This document shows, in pieces, positions 31,585 through 44,308 of a DNA stretch of 64,000 nt. The DNA comes from Liolophura sinensis (lineage: Eukaryota; Mollusca; Polyplacophora; Chitonida; Chitonidae). Below the pieces are notes generated by a model. It was not told the DNA's origin, did not search any database, and saw only the letters and a program-made list of their open reading frames with translations. Position numbers and translations under genes: made by a program. The stretch is from the NCBI RefSeq assembly GCF_032854445.1, contig NC_088300.1:15445570-15509569 (forward strand), read 5' to 3'. Within the stretch, counting starts at the first letter, position 1. Every line of letters begins with the position of its first letter.

Positions 31585-32480
31585 AGGTATCGGAGAGCTC
31601 CTGTAATGGGTGGTCGGATACTAAGGTATTGGAGAGCTTCTGTAATGAGGTAGTCGGATACTGAGGTGTAGAAGAACTATAATGTGTAGTCGGATACTAA
31701 GGTATAGGAGAGCTTCTGTAATAAGTAGTCGGATACTGAGGTGTAGAAGAACTATAATGGGTAGTCGGATATTCAGGTATAGAAGAACCATAATGGGTAG
31801 TCGGATACTGAGGTATAGAACTATAATGGATAGTTGGATGCTAAGGTGTAGGAGAGCTTCTGTAATGAGAAGTCGGATACAGGGGTATAATAATAATGGA
31901 TAATCGGATACTAAGGTATAGGAGAGCTTCTGTAATAAGTAGTCGGATATTGAGGTATAGGAGAACTATAATGTGTGGTCGTATATTGAAGTATAGGAGA
32001 ACTATAATGTCTAGTCGGATACTAAGGTATAGGTGAGCTTCTGTAATAAGTAGTCGGATGCTGAGGTGTAAGAGAACTATAATGGGTAGTTGGATACTGA
32101 GGTATAGAAGAAATATAATGGGTAGTCTTATACTAAGGTATGGGAGAGCTGCTGTAATGAGTAGTCGGATACTGAGGTATAGGAGAACTATAATGGGTAG
32201 TCTGATACTAAGGCATGGGAGAGTTCTGTAATGAGTAGTCGGATACAGAGGTATAGGAGAGCTTCTGTATTGGAGAGCTATAATGGATCGTCGGATTGTA
32301 AGGTAAAGGAGAGATACTTAGGTATCACTGAGCTTCTGTTATGCGTAATTGAGTGCTCGGGTATGGAAGGGATAGTAAGGTATAGGAGAGGCACTTCGGT
32401 ATCGGAGAGCTTCTATAATGGAAAGTTATTTGCTAAGGTATAGGGCTCCTAAGGTGTAAGAGAGCTTCTTTAAAGTGTGA
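31585..32480. repeat. Degenerate minisatellite, alternating 36-40-bp units
   Basis: Units built on GTAGTCGGATACTAAGGTAT alternate between GGAGAGCTTCTGTAATGA and GGAGAACTATAATGGG endings, giving irregular spacing. The array decays towards 32400. Confidence 0.85.
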
Positions 32481-32643
32481 TCTAGTGCCAGAATATGGAA
32501 GGGTCACAGGGATTCTCGAGCAGGAGTTTCGTCAATATCCTTCCTTGGTCAGACCGATCCATACCGCCAATATAACACACGCCTATTTATTTAAGGATAT
32601 TGGCAAATACAAGATGATAATATTAGAACGGGGCGGGGAGGGA

Positions 32644-32955
32644 CATTTAGATATGGTTATTTATTTATTTATTTGATTGGTGTTGTACGCCGTACTCAAG
32701 AATATTTCACTTAGACGACGGCGGCCAGCATTATAGTGGAAGGAAACTGGGCAGAGCCCGGCGGAAACCCACGACCATCCGCAGGTTACTGACAGACATT
32801 CCCACTGCCAGTGGGAGGCTAGAGAGGGACGGAGAGGAAGCCTGCATGAGCTGGAATTGAACTCACCGCGACCGCGTTGGTGAGAGGCTCCTGGGTCATT
32901 ACGCCTGCGCTAGCGCGCTAACCGACTGAACAACGGAGGTCCCATTTAGATATGG
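32644..32955 (-). mobile_element. Full-length SINE, minus strand, 13-bp target duplication
   Basis: The element occupies 32657-32942, reversed: TTATTTATTTATTTATTTGA at the low end, TGCGCTAGCGCGCTAACCGA and ACGGAGGTCC at the tRNA-like end. It is flanked by the perfect repeat CATTTAGATATGG at 32644-32656 and 32943-32955. Confidence 0.94.
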
Positions 32956-33414
32956 ACATTGCAATTAATGCTATTATTACTGGATGCGTGCAGAAGTGAG
33001 GTCAGTGGTAGGAGAATGGTTTAACAGCATCCATGATGGATTCAGGTTCTGGTATTCAATCAGTCCACCTGAACAGAAATTATTCCACAGATATATATAC
33101 ATATACATTCAAATGTAAAAAGGCTTGTTATTGGAAGACCCTGACATTTCGTTAACATTGGACACCTGCCCAGATAAACAGATGGTAGATTTTACCTGAC
33201 CACTCACTGTATTAGCCATCTGGATTAACCAGGTAATCAGGCTTACTCCGGATCAATTGACAGTGTCGCTGATAGCACAGGTGTATTAGAAAAGTATCGT
33301 ATATTTATGTATAAAGGAGATTCACTCTACGTGGCTCAAGGTGACCCCAATGCAACACGTTTCAATAAAGAAAAAACAGATAGCTCCTGGATCGTTAATA
33401 CTGTCCGATGTTTG

Positions 33415-33470
33415 ACCAAAGAGGTCGCGTGTTCGAATCCAGCTCTCGCTGCTTCGTTACTAACTTTAGA
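33415..33470 (+). repeat. tRNA-like B-box fragment
   Basis: CGTGTTCGAATCCAGCTC matches a pol III B box, but no partner A box or cloverleaf is convincing. Probably a remnant of a tRNA-derived SINE. Confidence 0.3.
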
Positions 33471-33659
33471 CAAGCACACACCTTTGTCATAACTGTCACG
33501 TGATGTGTCGTGCAGTTTTGTTATCCTGCAACATCTAGACAACCCTGCCATTTTGTTTACATTGCTTTGGGTAACTGTCATGTTACCACAGGCGTCCTAA
33601 AATCCTTGATTATGGAGTTAAGCACCATGCAAATGAAAATAATTTGTCATAGGAATGCA

Positions 33660-33718
33660 GATGTATATTTCACGTGTATGACGGCGGTCAGTTTTGTGGG
33701 TGAAAAGAAACTGGGCTA
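33660..33718 (-). mobile_element. SINE fragment
   Basis: TATTTCACGTGTATGACGGC and GGTGAAAAGAAACTGGGC match the minus-strand core of the main SINE family. Confidence 0.5.
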
Positions 33719-34439
33719 GTGGAAGAGGGAGGGGGTGGAGAGTGGAGGGGAAAGAGCGGCTGAGGGGAGTGACTAATGGACTTGCGTCAACGGCTACGTG
33801 TCAGTTCTCTATGGTTTAATTGAACCTACTTTCTTCTGACGCGTTTTTACCTGTATTGGGTATCAACTATAGGGTTCGTCGTGCGGGTAAAAGTTCGCTG
33901 TAAGCAAGTAAGACCAATTTAATGACACAAAAATCTATCATGACTGGTGTGTATAATTACCTGCTCGGGTATATATCACGAGGTTATATGTTCGGAAGTT
34001 ATTGGTAGGATGTTCAACCCTAATCTGACAGGCGCGTTTTTTCACAGATTGCCACCACTCAAAATGGAGTCATCTTGAAGAGCTCTTCCACAGTCTGCAT
34101 TATTAATGCCAGTTACACGATTGGATTACACCTCCACGTGTGTAGCTGAGATTTGGAGAGAGGTCATGAAATATTGGCAAAAGAAATGGAACTGTAATTA
34201 TATTTTTAGCCCTTCTGTAACGGGTTTTATATATTCCTGTTATTGAGGCGTTTCGGATTGCTGTATACACGTGTACCTTGGCCATCTGTCTTGTTCATTG
34301 GAGGCTCCGCGCCTCGATATGCACTGTTGTAACCCTATGTATCAAAATATACATGTAGTATCCGGAAGATCAACTCGAAATAGCTTGATCATTGATGGAA
34401 ATTGTATACTCCTAAAATATACAGTAGTCCTACATTGAT

Positions 34440-35060
34440 ATCATCAGTGTTAGGTGAGTTGATGTCTGAAGGATGACAATGGTTGTAGGTTTGACAGAGT
34501 TTTCGTAGATATGACAAAGGTTGATGCCACACGGAGGTGTGCTAAGCTAAAAAAAAAAATAAATAAGGTGTGGAAAGGTTTGATACCATTATTAGAAAGT
34601 ATGGTATACAGCATGTGTGATCAGGGCTATTGCTGCATATATGAGAAGGGTTGATGCCCAAGGTGTTGCAGTCATTCACATCGCAAGTATGTATAAATGA
34701 TATCGCAGATGTGTCAAGGTTTGATGCCACGGGTGTGACAACAATTGATACCATATGCGTGGCTGATGTTGCGGATGTTACAAAAGGTTAATATCACAAG
34801 TGTAATAGTGATAGATATCTCTGGTGTGCCAAAGGCGGATGTTGCAAGTATGAGAAAAGTCTATATCGAATGTGCAACTGAAAAGAGTTACGATTAAAGT
34901 TGGTGTGACAGGCGTTACGACGGTTGATATCGCAGGTGCGATCAACTATATCATCATCGCTCATTTTATCATCTGCGCCATTCACCTCACTACTCCCACA
35001 AATGTAACAATTTCAGCGGGTGTTACATATGTTTGTGATGTTTATATAGCGGATGGGCTT
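34440..35060. repeat. Highly degenerate repeat with GTTGATGCCACAGGTGTG-like units
   Basis: Phrases such as AAGGTTGATGCCAC, GGTTTGATGCCACGGGTGTG and GGTTGATATCGCAGGTGCG recur at irregular 25-40-bp spacing. It looks like an old minisatellite leading directly into the clean 39-bp array at 35062. Confidence 0.5.
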
Positions 35061-35061
35061 T

Positions 35062-35643
35062 AGCAGCAATTTACTCACTCCCTAACAGCATAGCTTATGA
35101 AGCAGCAATTTACTCACTCCCTAACAGCATAGCTTATGTAGCAGCAATTTACTTACTCCCTAACAGCATAGCTTATGTAGCAGTAATTTGCTCACTCCCT
35201 AACGGCATAGCTTATGTAGCAGCAATTTACTCACTCCCTAACAGCATAGCTTATGTAGCGGCAATTTACTCACTTCCTAACAGCATAGCTTATGCCGCAG
35301 TAATTTGCGCACTCCCTAACGGCATAGTTTATGTAGCAGTAATTTGCTCACTCCTAACGGCATAGCTTATGTAGCAGCAGTTTGCTCACTCCTAACGGCA
35401 TAGCTTATGTAGCAGTAAGATACTCACTCCCTAACAGCATAGCTTATGTAGCTGTAATTTACTCACTCCCTAACAGCATAGCTTATGTAGCAGCAATTTA
35501 CTCACTCCCTAACGGCATAGCTTATGTAGCAGTAAGATACTCACTCCCTAACGGCATAGCTTATGTAGCAGCAATTTACTCACTCCCTAACGGCATAGCT
35601 TATGTAGCTGTAATTTACTCACTTCCTAACAACATAGCTTAAG
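35062..35643. repeat. Minisatellite, 39-bp unit x 15
   Basis: The unit holds AGCAGCAATTTACTCACTCC then CTAACAGCATAGCTTATGT. It stays in frame (13-residue repeat IAYVAAIYSLPNG), so an 86-residue frame at 35382-35642 is repeat-derived. Confidence 0.95.
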
Positions 35644-36466
35644 CATGATTAAGTAATAAAAATGCAGTGATGTTAACTGAATTTCATTACAGGCCACTGG
35701 TCTAGAATTACTGAGTTATTCAGTATATAAACATCTATAGCAGATAATTACAATGAATTTCAAATCCCGTATTTATTACGGGGTCAATATTCTGTGTGTA
35801 ATCGCAACATTCAAATATCGTTTAACTATTTATCAAATCATCTACCGATAACGGCTTTTGCATCGGGCAAATCTATTAGAGATATAAGTTTATATTGGAG
35901 TTAGATATGTCAACATGTCATTTATTGATCCCATATACACAGTACTCAATCTGTCTTCACTCAGTAGTTCTATTCACAGTATTGATATTGATAACTAAAA
36001 CCACTAATTTCTGTTGAACTACGCTAATTGGGGACGCAGAGTGATGAAGACGATGGCAGATATGTTCATCCGCTGATGCCATAGGTGACGGGATCTTGTA
36101 CTGTATTTTTAATGTTAGCTGTGGGCAGCCTTCGACAGTTCTAGCAGCAGTTTGATAACCGATGTGTGTGATAGCCATGAAATACGGATCATTTACGCAG
36201 TCAGTTGTTGGAGAAGTTCTGCCAGTAATATGACAAATTGAGTCTATGATATGTCATGGCGGGACACTGACAGAAATCGCCCCGTTCTATCTTCTTACCT
36301 ATTTATGAGGGAGATGCGTATACTAAGCCCCGAGCTACACCAGGTATATTGCACTGATGGTTTTGGCGCCAAGTGATTCTATACGTGTGGACCACATACT
36401 GGAAATTCTAAAGCGATCAAGATATCTGACTTGTCATTTCTTTACGTACTACGAGCGGCAGTCTGA
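35644..36466. other. Intergenic, no feature seen
   Basis: Unique sequence. The minus-strand frame 35957-36178 is unrecognised. Confidence 0.45.
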
Positions 36467-36633
36467 TTAATTGATTGAATTTTAAGTTCTATGGAAACCG
36501 GGTGGAGAAAGGGGGAAACCCACGACAACCCGCAGGTTGCTGGAGAGGAAGCCAGCATGAACCCACATTGGTGAGAGGTCCCTGGGTCATTACGCTGCCC
36601 TAACGTGCTAACCAACTGAGCCACGGAGGCCCC
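36467..36633 (-). mobile_element. SINE copy, minus strand, internally deleted
   Basis: The copy contains GGGGGAAACCCACGACAACC, CGCAGGTTGCTGGAGAGGAA and AACCAACTGAGCCACGGAGG. The 3' core between the tail and the GGAAACC block is shortened. Confidence 0.8.
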
Positions 36634-37749
36634 CTTAGGTTTACTTATATATTACTTCTATGTTTGTTCCAGCGTGGAAAGGCTGTTAATGGGGCTATGT
36701 CACAATGGAAATGTGAAAGGTGCGAATCTGGCAGGTGTTGCAGTCGACACTTTCAAGATGTGACAACACAGTGCCTCCGTTTTGTTCAAGAAGATTTGTT
36801 TGTGCTAATTTACAGATTTTGAATAGTTTTCCTTTTTTTTTTTTTCTTTTTTTTTTGGCATGTTACTGATATGGGATGCATTCCCATGTAATCAACTCAT
36901 ATACCGTCATCTCTCACTTTATCATTTGTACCACCCAATACATACCCCACCCCCACATCTCAACGACACTGTCCTAACAATATTGTGTTCGAGGTGGGAG
37001 GGGAGAGTGGTTGCCTCCCATTGGTTACTAACAACTTAGATGCAGAACTTCAAAAAACGTATTTTCAAATTCCCCCCAAATAAGTTTGAAAAGTTGATAT
37101 TGTAGTGAATTTTGTTCCATCGGTTTCAATACCTCAGTTGGTGCACAATATGAATGAATATTCACCAATGAAAAAGGGCGTTTTTATGGGAGTTCAATGA
37201 CCTCCAATATAAGCACACTAGGGACACAGCTACTTTGTTTGACAGCGTTATTCAATTACACACTGGGGAAACATGATGAGAAATATATATTTGCGCTCAG
37301 AGAGGACCATATGTTCAAACGATTTGATAACACGAGAGAATCAATCGATTCCAACTTTTGCTGAGGCCATTGATTCCAACAGCAGAATCTATCAGGTAGA
37401 AGTGTAGAGGTAGCGTTGATCAGTGCTTCTTCTGATTTCAATAGATCATCGAGGATATTAATCAAGATTCTTCCCAGTGTAAAAATAAATCTGTTTCTGC
37501 ATGAATCGCGTGTATTTTTCTCGCAAAAGATACAGGAGCACTTCAGTAATTCCTTGTGATTAAAATATAAAACATGCTTAAATGATCTCCTCGTGATTTA
37601 GGGGTCCACATGAAGATATACATGTGTGAGGGTGTTAATGCTGTATGTACGGATATGCGAAATGTGGCCATCAACAGTTGTTCTGTATGTCATGTCTGAA
37701 CACATTCCCATGCAGCATCTTATCAATTGCCCTTAATCGCTCATTCGTG

Positions 37750-37810
37750 GTAAGGTCTGTCAACAACCTGCGGATGGTCGTGGGTTTCCCGGTTTCCTTC
37801 CATCGCCAGC
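37750..37810 (+). mobile_element. SINE fragment
   Basis: AAGGTCTGTCAACAACCTGC and GGATGGTCGTGGGTTTCC match the core of the main SINE family. Confidence 0.65.
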
Positions 37811-37903
37811 TCCGAGAAATGAAAACCTACTACATGTAGTGTAATGTTTTAAAGGTATTATAGTTGAATGCATGAAAGATACATTTATTATAGTGCCATA
37901 CTT

Positions 37904-38084
37904 AAGAAAATTTTGTACGTGGGAAGGTCTGGCAGCGAACTGCGGATGGTCGTGGGTTTCTCCGGGCTCTGCCCGGTTTCCACCCACCATAATGCTGGCC
38001 GCCGTCGTATAAGTGAAATATTCTTGAGTACGGCTTAAAACACCAATCAAATAAATCAAATAAAAAAATAAAGAAAGAAAATTT
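37904..38084 (+). mobile_element. 5'-truncated SINE with 10-bp target duplication
   Basis: The SINE core occupies 37914-38074, flanked by AAGAAAATTT at 37904-37913 and 38075-38084. The homologous place in duplication copy B (about 42111-42125, TTAGAAGAGAATTTTGG) has no insert and serves as an empty site. Confidence 0.88.
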
Positions 38085-38633
38085 GGGTTTGGAGATTAAC
38101 CCGAAGTTAAAGAGTATTTCATTGATAAGCTTGTGGCTGGAAGTCGAACTTTTATACCAGCTAGATCCTATCTTTGAATAAAAGCTTTCGGGTTGCTATA
38201 TTTGGTGAGGCTGTAAAGCTCTGGACTCGTAGTTTGGGCTTTGGCTGCCTGGACATGGACTCTGTAGAATTATTATCGTCATATAGGTTTTCAAAAAAAT
38301 CGATCAACTTTCAACTGCGCTGAGAATTGTTTGAAATCTACTTGAACCAAAACAGTTGTCACGTGTCACGGTGACAAATCCCAAATTCTAGGTGACACTA
38401 CAACTGGTTGACAAACAATCTTCCGTAGATCAATATACTTGTTTTTAAGAAAATATAATTTCATGAACTCGATATGTGTTGAAATGGTTGAATGGCTTGT
38501 AGAATTAAAACCACTACACTCACTGAAAGGCACCTGAAAATGACTTTGTTTGCATTTGTTTCATCCTATTAGTATGAACTGTGATTAGTTTGTGACGAGT
38601 GATATACCAACACAAGCCTACATTCTAATTTAG

Positions 38634-38755
38634 TCTGGTCGTGGGTTTCCCCCGGGCTCTGCACGGTTAGGTTCAACCATAATGCTGGCCGTCGTTGTAC
38701 ACGTGAAACATTCTTGAGTACCTGTACGGGGTAAAACACGAATCGAATAAATAAT
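38634..38755 (+). mobile_element. SINE fragment, 3' part
   Basis: The fragment contains GGTCGTGGGTTTCCCCCGGG, TAATGCTGGCCGTCGTTGTA and a GAATCGAATAAATAA tail. Confidence 0.8.
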
Positions 38756-39890
38756 TAGGTAGTTTTGCTTGATTGATAAGATTTTATATAGTCTTCTCTC
38801 TGATAAGTAGGGGCCTCGCCGGCTCTGATGGTTGAGGCGCTGACTGGATGCGACTGTCAGACCCGTGGTATGGAAAAAGCTTCCCAAATGTTACGTTTCA
38901 TTGTTACTTTGGCCTAAATAAACTAAATGCAATATATTACGAAATGTACATGTGTTTTAGCTGACCTGGATAGTGATTATTGACATGTGGTTTGCACGTC
39001 AGTGTCGCCGGGGAGGGTTTAGAGAGCGAATAGAGGTTTGTCTTTAAATCGCTACGTCGTTAGAGGTGAGGGCTCGACTCTGGCCTTGGGCAGAGGACTT
39101 CTATGAAGCATTTGCAGGAACAGTTAGAATATCATTCTCACTGAGAGAAATTGACAATAGGTCGTATTTCATCGGTTACGTTTGACTATTGCTAATTATT
39201 ATACTGTCGTCGCTGATCTGATTTTACTCACTATGCTGTAAGTTTTTTTATTATATTGGTGACATTAACGGTCGACGACACTGATACATGTGACCAAAAA
39301 AGCGCCAATACAATGAGGAAGCTGTACCCTCTGCTTGTACAACCCATTTTTTCGAACTTTAACATTCATATAACTTTGGGGAGGCGAAATCTGCTTTTTA
39401 CACATATTTTGTGAATTGAGTGCCGATAGGTAAAGTTTGATATCTCCAACCAACCGGTGGGTCTAGAACAGAATGCGACACACTTTATGGCTCCTCGTCG
39501 TCTTACGACTGAAAAATTGTTGATTACGAGGTAAAAGCCAGGCATATATATAGACATAGATCGGATTGGGTGCAGGTGTCATAACGCTGTGTAAGCTGTA
39601 GTGGTATGTGGCATGTTACGTGTGACTATTTGCCAACTATCACACAGTTGTTGCTGTTGTGGTTTTAATCTGCATCCTGTAGTCTTTTTATATTCACATC
39701 TATAGTTGTAGTATCCCACAAAATAGGGTGGGCCAATAAATCTGACTTACCTGATGTTTGTTATCAGTAGGCTAATACAGTAATTTAGTGAGATACCCTG
39801 CACGCGAGGTGCCTGTGAAATTGTTACCCATTAAGACAACACCTCTAACCAGAAGTTTAACTTAGCCTCCACGTCTCAAGCAGTGTTAGC

Positions 39891-40259
39891 CTTGTCAGAA
39901 AGTCTAATGTTATAACAATGATGCTACAACATTACTACTTTGGTCGTTTGGAAGGCCTCATATGTAGCCAGCTGTATGTTCTCTAGACAGCCGCTTTATG
40001 ATTTAGCGCACCACTTAGGCCAGTGATGCCGATAATCCGCCTCATGCAGCCCTGGAGAAGTGTATAAATAGCCCGATACCGAACTTTTTCCATCTAGGAA
40101 CAAGCCATGCTCTAATACCGTCCGCCGAAGGCTCCTATATTTTCAGAACAATATTATCCGATTGCAGTACAAATGATTTATTACCTTAAACGGCCCAACA
40201 TTAGCTGGGAATTGCATACAGGCCATACATGTGCAGGCAAACTTGATCAAGTATTATAC
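39891..40259 (+). promoter_or_regulatory. Candidate TATA promoter and first exon, duplication copy A
   Basis: TATAAATA at 40063-40070 lies in GAAGTGTATAAATAGCCC, inside the best-preserved part of the duplication (39891-40075 against 44309-44495). About 30 bases downstream comes TCCATCTAGGAACAAGCCA. Further down, ATGATTTATTACC opens a 30-codon frame that runs to a consensus donor CAG|GTAAGC at 40259/40260. This is a candidate core promoter only; I recognise no product. Confidence 0.4.
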
Positions 40260-41020
40260 AGGTAAGCACAAGGCTTTCACTCGACTGTGGCACGTTGACT
40301 AATGAAATGGTATACAAAGTATGAACCGTTTTTGAATATCTTCATTTAGACCATTATGGAAGGAAGTGACTCTTAATCCCCGATTAGTCGCGAGCGCTCT
40401 TCTGTTTTGTAGGAAACTGGTGTATTCTCAAACAAAACGCGAAGCAGACTGAAACATTTCCAATGATTTAAACAATTAACCCAGGCCTGTATATGTTAAT
40501 GTGTCAGAAATGTATGAAAGTTATGATGGTAGATGTTTTGTCATTGTGATTTTGTTTCTGACGATGGACAGGGGTAGAATCAAATGATCTCTCACACATA
40601 AACCGGATACAGGTGTCGTGTTCTGCTCTTAGGAAGATTGGAACTTCACGAAAAGTGACTGGTCTAAATTACGAAAACAAATACAATATCAATCTGTACT
40701 GCCTCCTTTCAAAAATAATTTTATTTGGCTTTATGATATGTTGTCAGAAGAAATATGCTATATTATTAAGAACAAAGAGTCACAAGAAATGTTCAGGTTT
40801 ATGCAAGCGAGTTTTCGCAATATCCATATAGACTTTGTTTATAACGTAAACTACTGAATTTTTTAACGGTCATTAGAATTGGAGATAAATTTGTATTGTA
40901 ATTAATTATTCCATCAAACAGCTTTTTGAAGTTTTCTTAAGCTTCGAAACAGGTCAGTGACATGGTTTTGCAATGTAACAGTATACATGTATTATATGTC
41001 AATGCCTGAAGCCTACATTG
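40260..41020. other. Spacer between duplication copies, no feature seen
   Basis: A+T-rich unique sequence. The frame 40613-40831 is unrecognised. Confidence 0.4.
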
Positions 41021-41619
41021 GTGCACACTATTTGATATAAATAATTATTTTCTCACAAATGAATAGGGCGTGTCTGTAGGAGTTCAATGACTTCCAACAA
41101 ACACAAACTATAGAGACAGCTCTACTCTGTTTGATTATTACAGCGGTATTCAAATTACACACTGGGGAAACTTATGATGAAAATTACTTGCACTGTATAT
41201 TTGAGCTTAAAAAAGACTATATGTTCAAATGATTTGATAACACGACGAGAGAATCAATCGATTCCGTCTTTTGCTTAAGGCATTGATTTCAATAGCAGCA
41301 GCTTTCAGGTCGTTAGGCAAGCGTATGTGGATCAGTGCTTCTTCTGATTATCAAAGATAATAATCAAGATTCTTTGATGTGTAAAAATACATTCTCTTCG
41401 TGCATGCCTGGCGTATATTTTCTACTAGAATAAATGAGGATAAATTAGTAATTACTCCTGATTAAAAGAATAATTTTGTTTAAACTATCCCCTCATGATC
41501 CGTACATATAGGAATATCTATGAGGATGTTTTGGTGTATAAAAGATTATGATAAATCTGGACATCGGCAATCATTATGGCGAACAATTTCCTAAAAACAC
41601 GGTCGATTTTTACAGTTGA

Positions 41620-41765
41620 TTGGTGTTTAATATTTCACTTATACAACGGCGTCCAGCATTATCGTGGGAGGAAATCGGGCGGGGAACAGGGAAAACGCTC
41701 AACCATCCGCACGTTTTTGCCAGACATTTCCACGAACGACTGGTGAATAAGTCAGCATGAGCTAG
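41620..41765 (-). mobile_element. Degraded SINE, minus strand
   Basis: Diverged TTGATTGGTGTTTAATATTT, ACTTATACAACGGCGTCCAG and CAACCATCCGCACGTTTTTG match the reversed main SINE. Confidence 0.65.
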
Positions 41766-42943
41766 CTCTCAGCGACGTTGAAACAGTCACATAATTCGAT
41801 CGGGAGCTCTGATCCATGTTGGTGTTAACACAAAAACACAAAGTTAACCAATTAACCTTTCAGTCGTTTGGTGTTCTAACAAACAATCGTTAACGAATAA
41901 GTCTGTTGGCTATTTTGTTTGTAAAACAGGACTGACACCATTTAATTTAAGATAATTTCTCTAATTAATCTCCTAATTGGCGACTACATGATGTGTTTAA
42001 GCCAATCTGAAACAACCGCATACGTTTAATCTGGCGTGGCGCGTTAATGGTGTAAGGTTATATTATGTAGCTGCGAGAAAGGGATATTTATTGTAGTCTT
42101 TAGAAGAGAATTTTGGATTGAAGTTGTACCTTTAATGTAAAGAATATTTCATTGATAAGCTTGCGGACAGATTTAAAGGTTATGGGAAGTAGGAAGAACC
42201 CATAAGAAATCAACGGTCCTTAACAGATACAGTCCTCCGATCCCTTCAAACTACCCAACAGAAAGCCGCAGACCTGTGACCCGGGATTGGATTCAAACTC
42301 CAAACCCCTGGTTTCTAGGTAGCCGGCAATTTAATCTACAGGCCTCATGAGAGCCCGTCATAGAGCAAAAGATTTATCGGGTTGCGGTATATGCAGACAG
42401 GATTTTCCTGATTGTAAAAGCGTCCACATTCATTGTCGTCATGTCGGTTTGGAAACAAAATCGATGAACTTTCAACTGTGCTGAGAATTGTTTGAGATCT
42501 GTCTACTTGAACCAAAAACAATTGTCACTTGTAAACATTTAGTCATTTTAAGTGTTGAACTTGCATGGTGTTCCCTCTGTTGCGTTCTGGAAAGAAATGA
42601 CGTCTTTCGGTATCGAAACTACAAGTGCATGCTCGGGGAATGAATTTTTAATTATCTGTAACTAGATGCGATGTGATGTAAAGTGTTTATCAATTTCTAT
42701 TTTTAATTGCATGACGCACAGCATCAACATCTAGTAGTCAATCAGCCTATCACGCAGTGTCTCATGGTAACAATTCTCAAATCCTTGACAACTGCACAAG
42801 CTATTGACAAACAATGCTCCGTGGGTCAAATTATTTGTAAAACCCAAATCTTGTTCTTTCAAGCAAATAAGTCATAACTTCACAAACTGGTTCTGGGTAA
42901 TAATGGTTGAATGGCTTATATAGCCATTACTGCCACCCATGAC

Positions 42944-43011
42944 TATAAAGACGGCATGAAATCCTGAAGTCCCAAGATATAAAGACGGCATGAAATCCTG
43001 AAGTCCCAAGA
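42944..43011. repeat. 34-bp tandem duplication
   Basis: TATAAAGACGGCATGAAATC plus CTGAAGTCCCAAGA occurs twice without a mismatch, at 42944-42977 and 42978-43011. It is recent and local. Confidence 0.95.
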
Positions 43012-43043
43012 TATTACAATCTACGTCAGTATTATTTAGTGCC

Positions 43044-43070
43044 TATATATATATATATATATATATATAT
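43044..43070. repeat. (TA)n microsatellite
   Basis: An uninterrupted TA repeat of about 13 units inside duplication copy B. Confidence 0.95.
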
Positions 43071-43154
43071 TTGGTTGGCTCTTAAAGCCATAGGCCTACT
43101 CGAGAATTGCTCACTTATACTAGTATGGCAGGTGTGTTTCATTATTATTTTGCC

Positions 43155-43265
43155 TACATTTATTTATATATTTGCTTGGCGACCAACATTATGGTGGGAG
43201 GAAACCGGAGGAAACCAAGTCTTGGTTGCTAACAGATCTTCCCACGTACGACTCTTGGCAACGGG
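43155..43265 (-). mobile_element. SINE fragment, minus strand
   Basis: TTTATTTATATATTTGCTTG, CCAACATTATGGTGGGAGGA and CAGATCTTCCCACGTACG match the reversed SINE core, with the middle shortened. Confidence 0.65.
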
Positions 43266-44308
43266 CGATATACATACCGTATACTGCTGCTTTTAAAACT
43301 ACATGGTGATTATTAAAACCAATTTCGTTTCAAATCCAAGCGATATACATGTGACTAACTTGACCTACTTTGTCTTTATACTTACAAATTAATATGGCTG
43401 TTAAGGAAATATGTATTGAAAATATCCACTTGAAATTTTCTTCTGGTTTCTTTGTTTCGTTGTGTTGGGCGTTATTTCGGTACTTATTTCGGTGGTATCC
43501 CGCTAGTGTAGTTGTAGCTGTCCAATCTCAATGTCGTCAGTCGGGATCAAACCCGGTTCGGGTATAAACTGCATATATACTTTCAACGCCGTCAGGGATC
43601 GGATTGAGTGGTTAAGGCTTCTGTGTTTCCACCAGTTTGGTTATACAAGGTGCGGGTTCACACACAACTGTTGATGGAGTCTTGGTGAGAAGAAATCGGC
43701 TATTCACGTATAATTTGTGAGTTAAAACGAGTGTTCTGATTGGTTGGAATGTCTGAACCTCCAACCAACCAGGAGGTCTCAGACAAATTTCTTAGCTATA
43801 TGAAGTAAATTGACAAGAGGTGGCGTGTGACTATTCATCGACAATCACACTGGCGTCGCTGCTCTCGTTTTACCCCCTGTGCTACAGTCTTTTATATCAG
43901 GTTCACTAGATCAGACTTCATTGATATTGGATATCAGCATAATAAATAAGTAACACCGAAGAAATTCCTTTGACGATGTCAGTATTTCGACTTTAATTAA
44001 GTCATCTTTAGGAGAAGTGTGCCAAGTGAGGCATGTTTTAGCTACATATACATGTATACAGTAAGTTCCCAGAAAAGCATAATTAATAAAACATGTCTAA
44101 TTAAATAAACATGGCAGTAAACATTTATGATGTGGTTTTGGTGTCAGTGGGGCAAATTTGGCAGTATATACGAAGATGAATGGATTAAGCTGATACAGCA
44201 ATTTAGTGGGACATCATGATATTCGAGGCTCTTGTGGCATTGTTATCCATTATAGGACAGCACTATATTAAGCGCCGATAACTTAGCCGCCACGCCCCAA
44301 GGACACTT

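Larger units (their letters stand above)
37141..40185. repeat. Segmental duplication, copy A (partner 41021-44606)
   Basis: Copy A matches a second block in the same orientation about 3.9-4.4 kb downstream. Shared landmarks include AATTACACACTGGGGAAAC, GATTTGATAACACGA...GAGAATCAATCGATTCC, GATCAGTGCTTCTTCTGATT, TATTTCATTGATAAGCTTG, AACTTTCAACTG with GCTGAGAATTGTTTG, and a 400-bp end block. Copy A carries its own SINE insertions (37914-38074 and 38634-38755). No protein is recognised. Confidence 0.88.

Noticed and set aside
33307-33492. Protein with SNEAARAGFEHATS-like text on the minus strand
   Set aside because: It comes from a tRNA-like B-box fragment; such text is a common false prediction from SINE heads.
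35382-35642. 86-residue frame with a 13-residue repeat
   Set aside because: The unit is 39 bp, so the frame cannot break. There is no signal peptide, flanking exon or homology.
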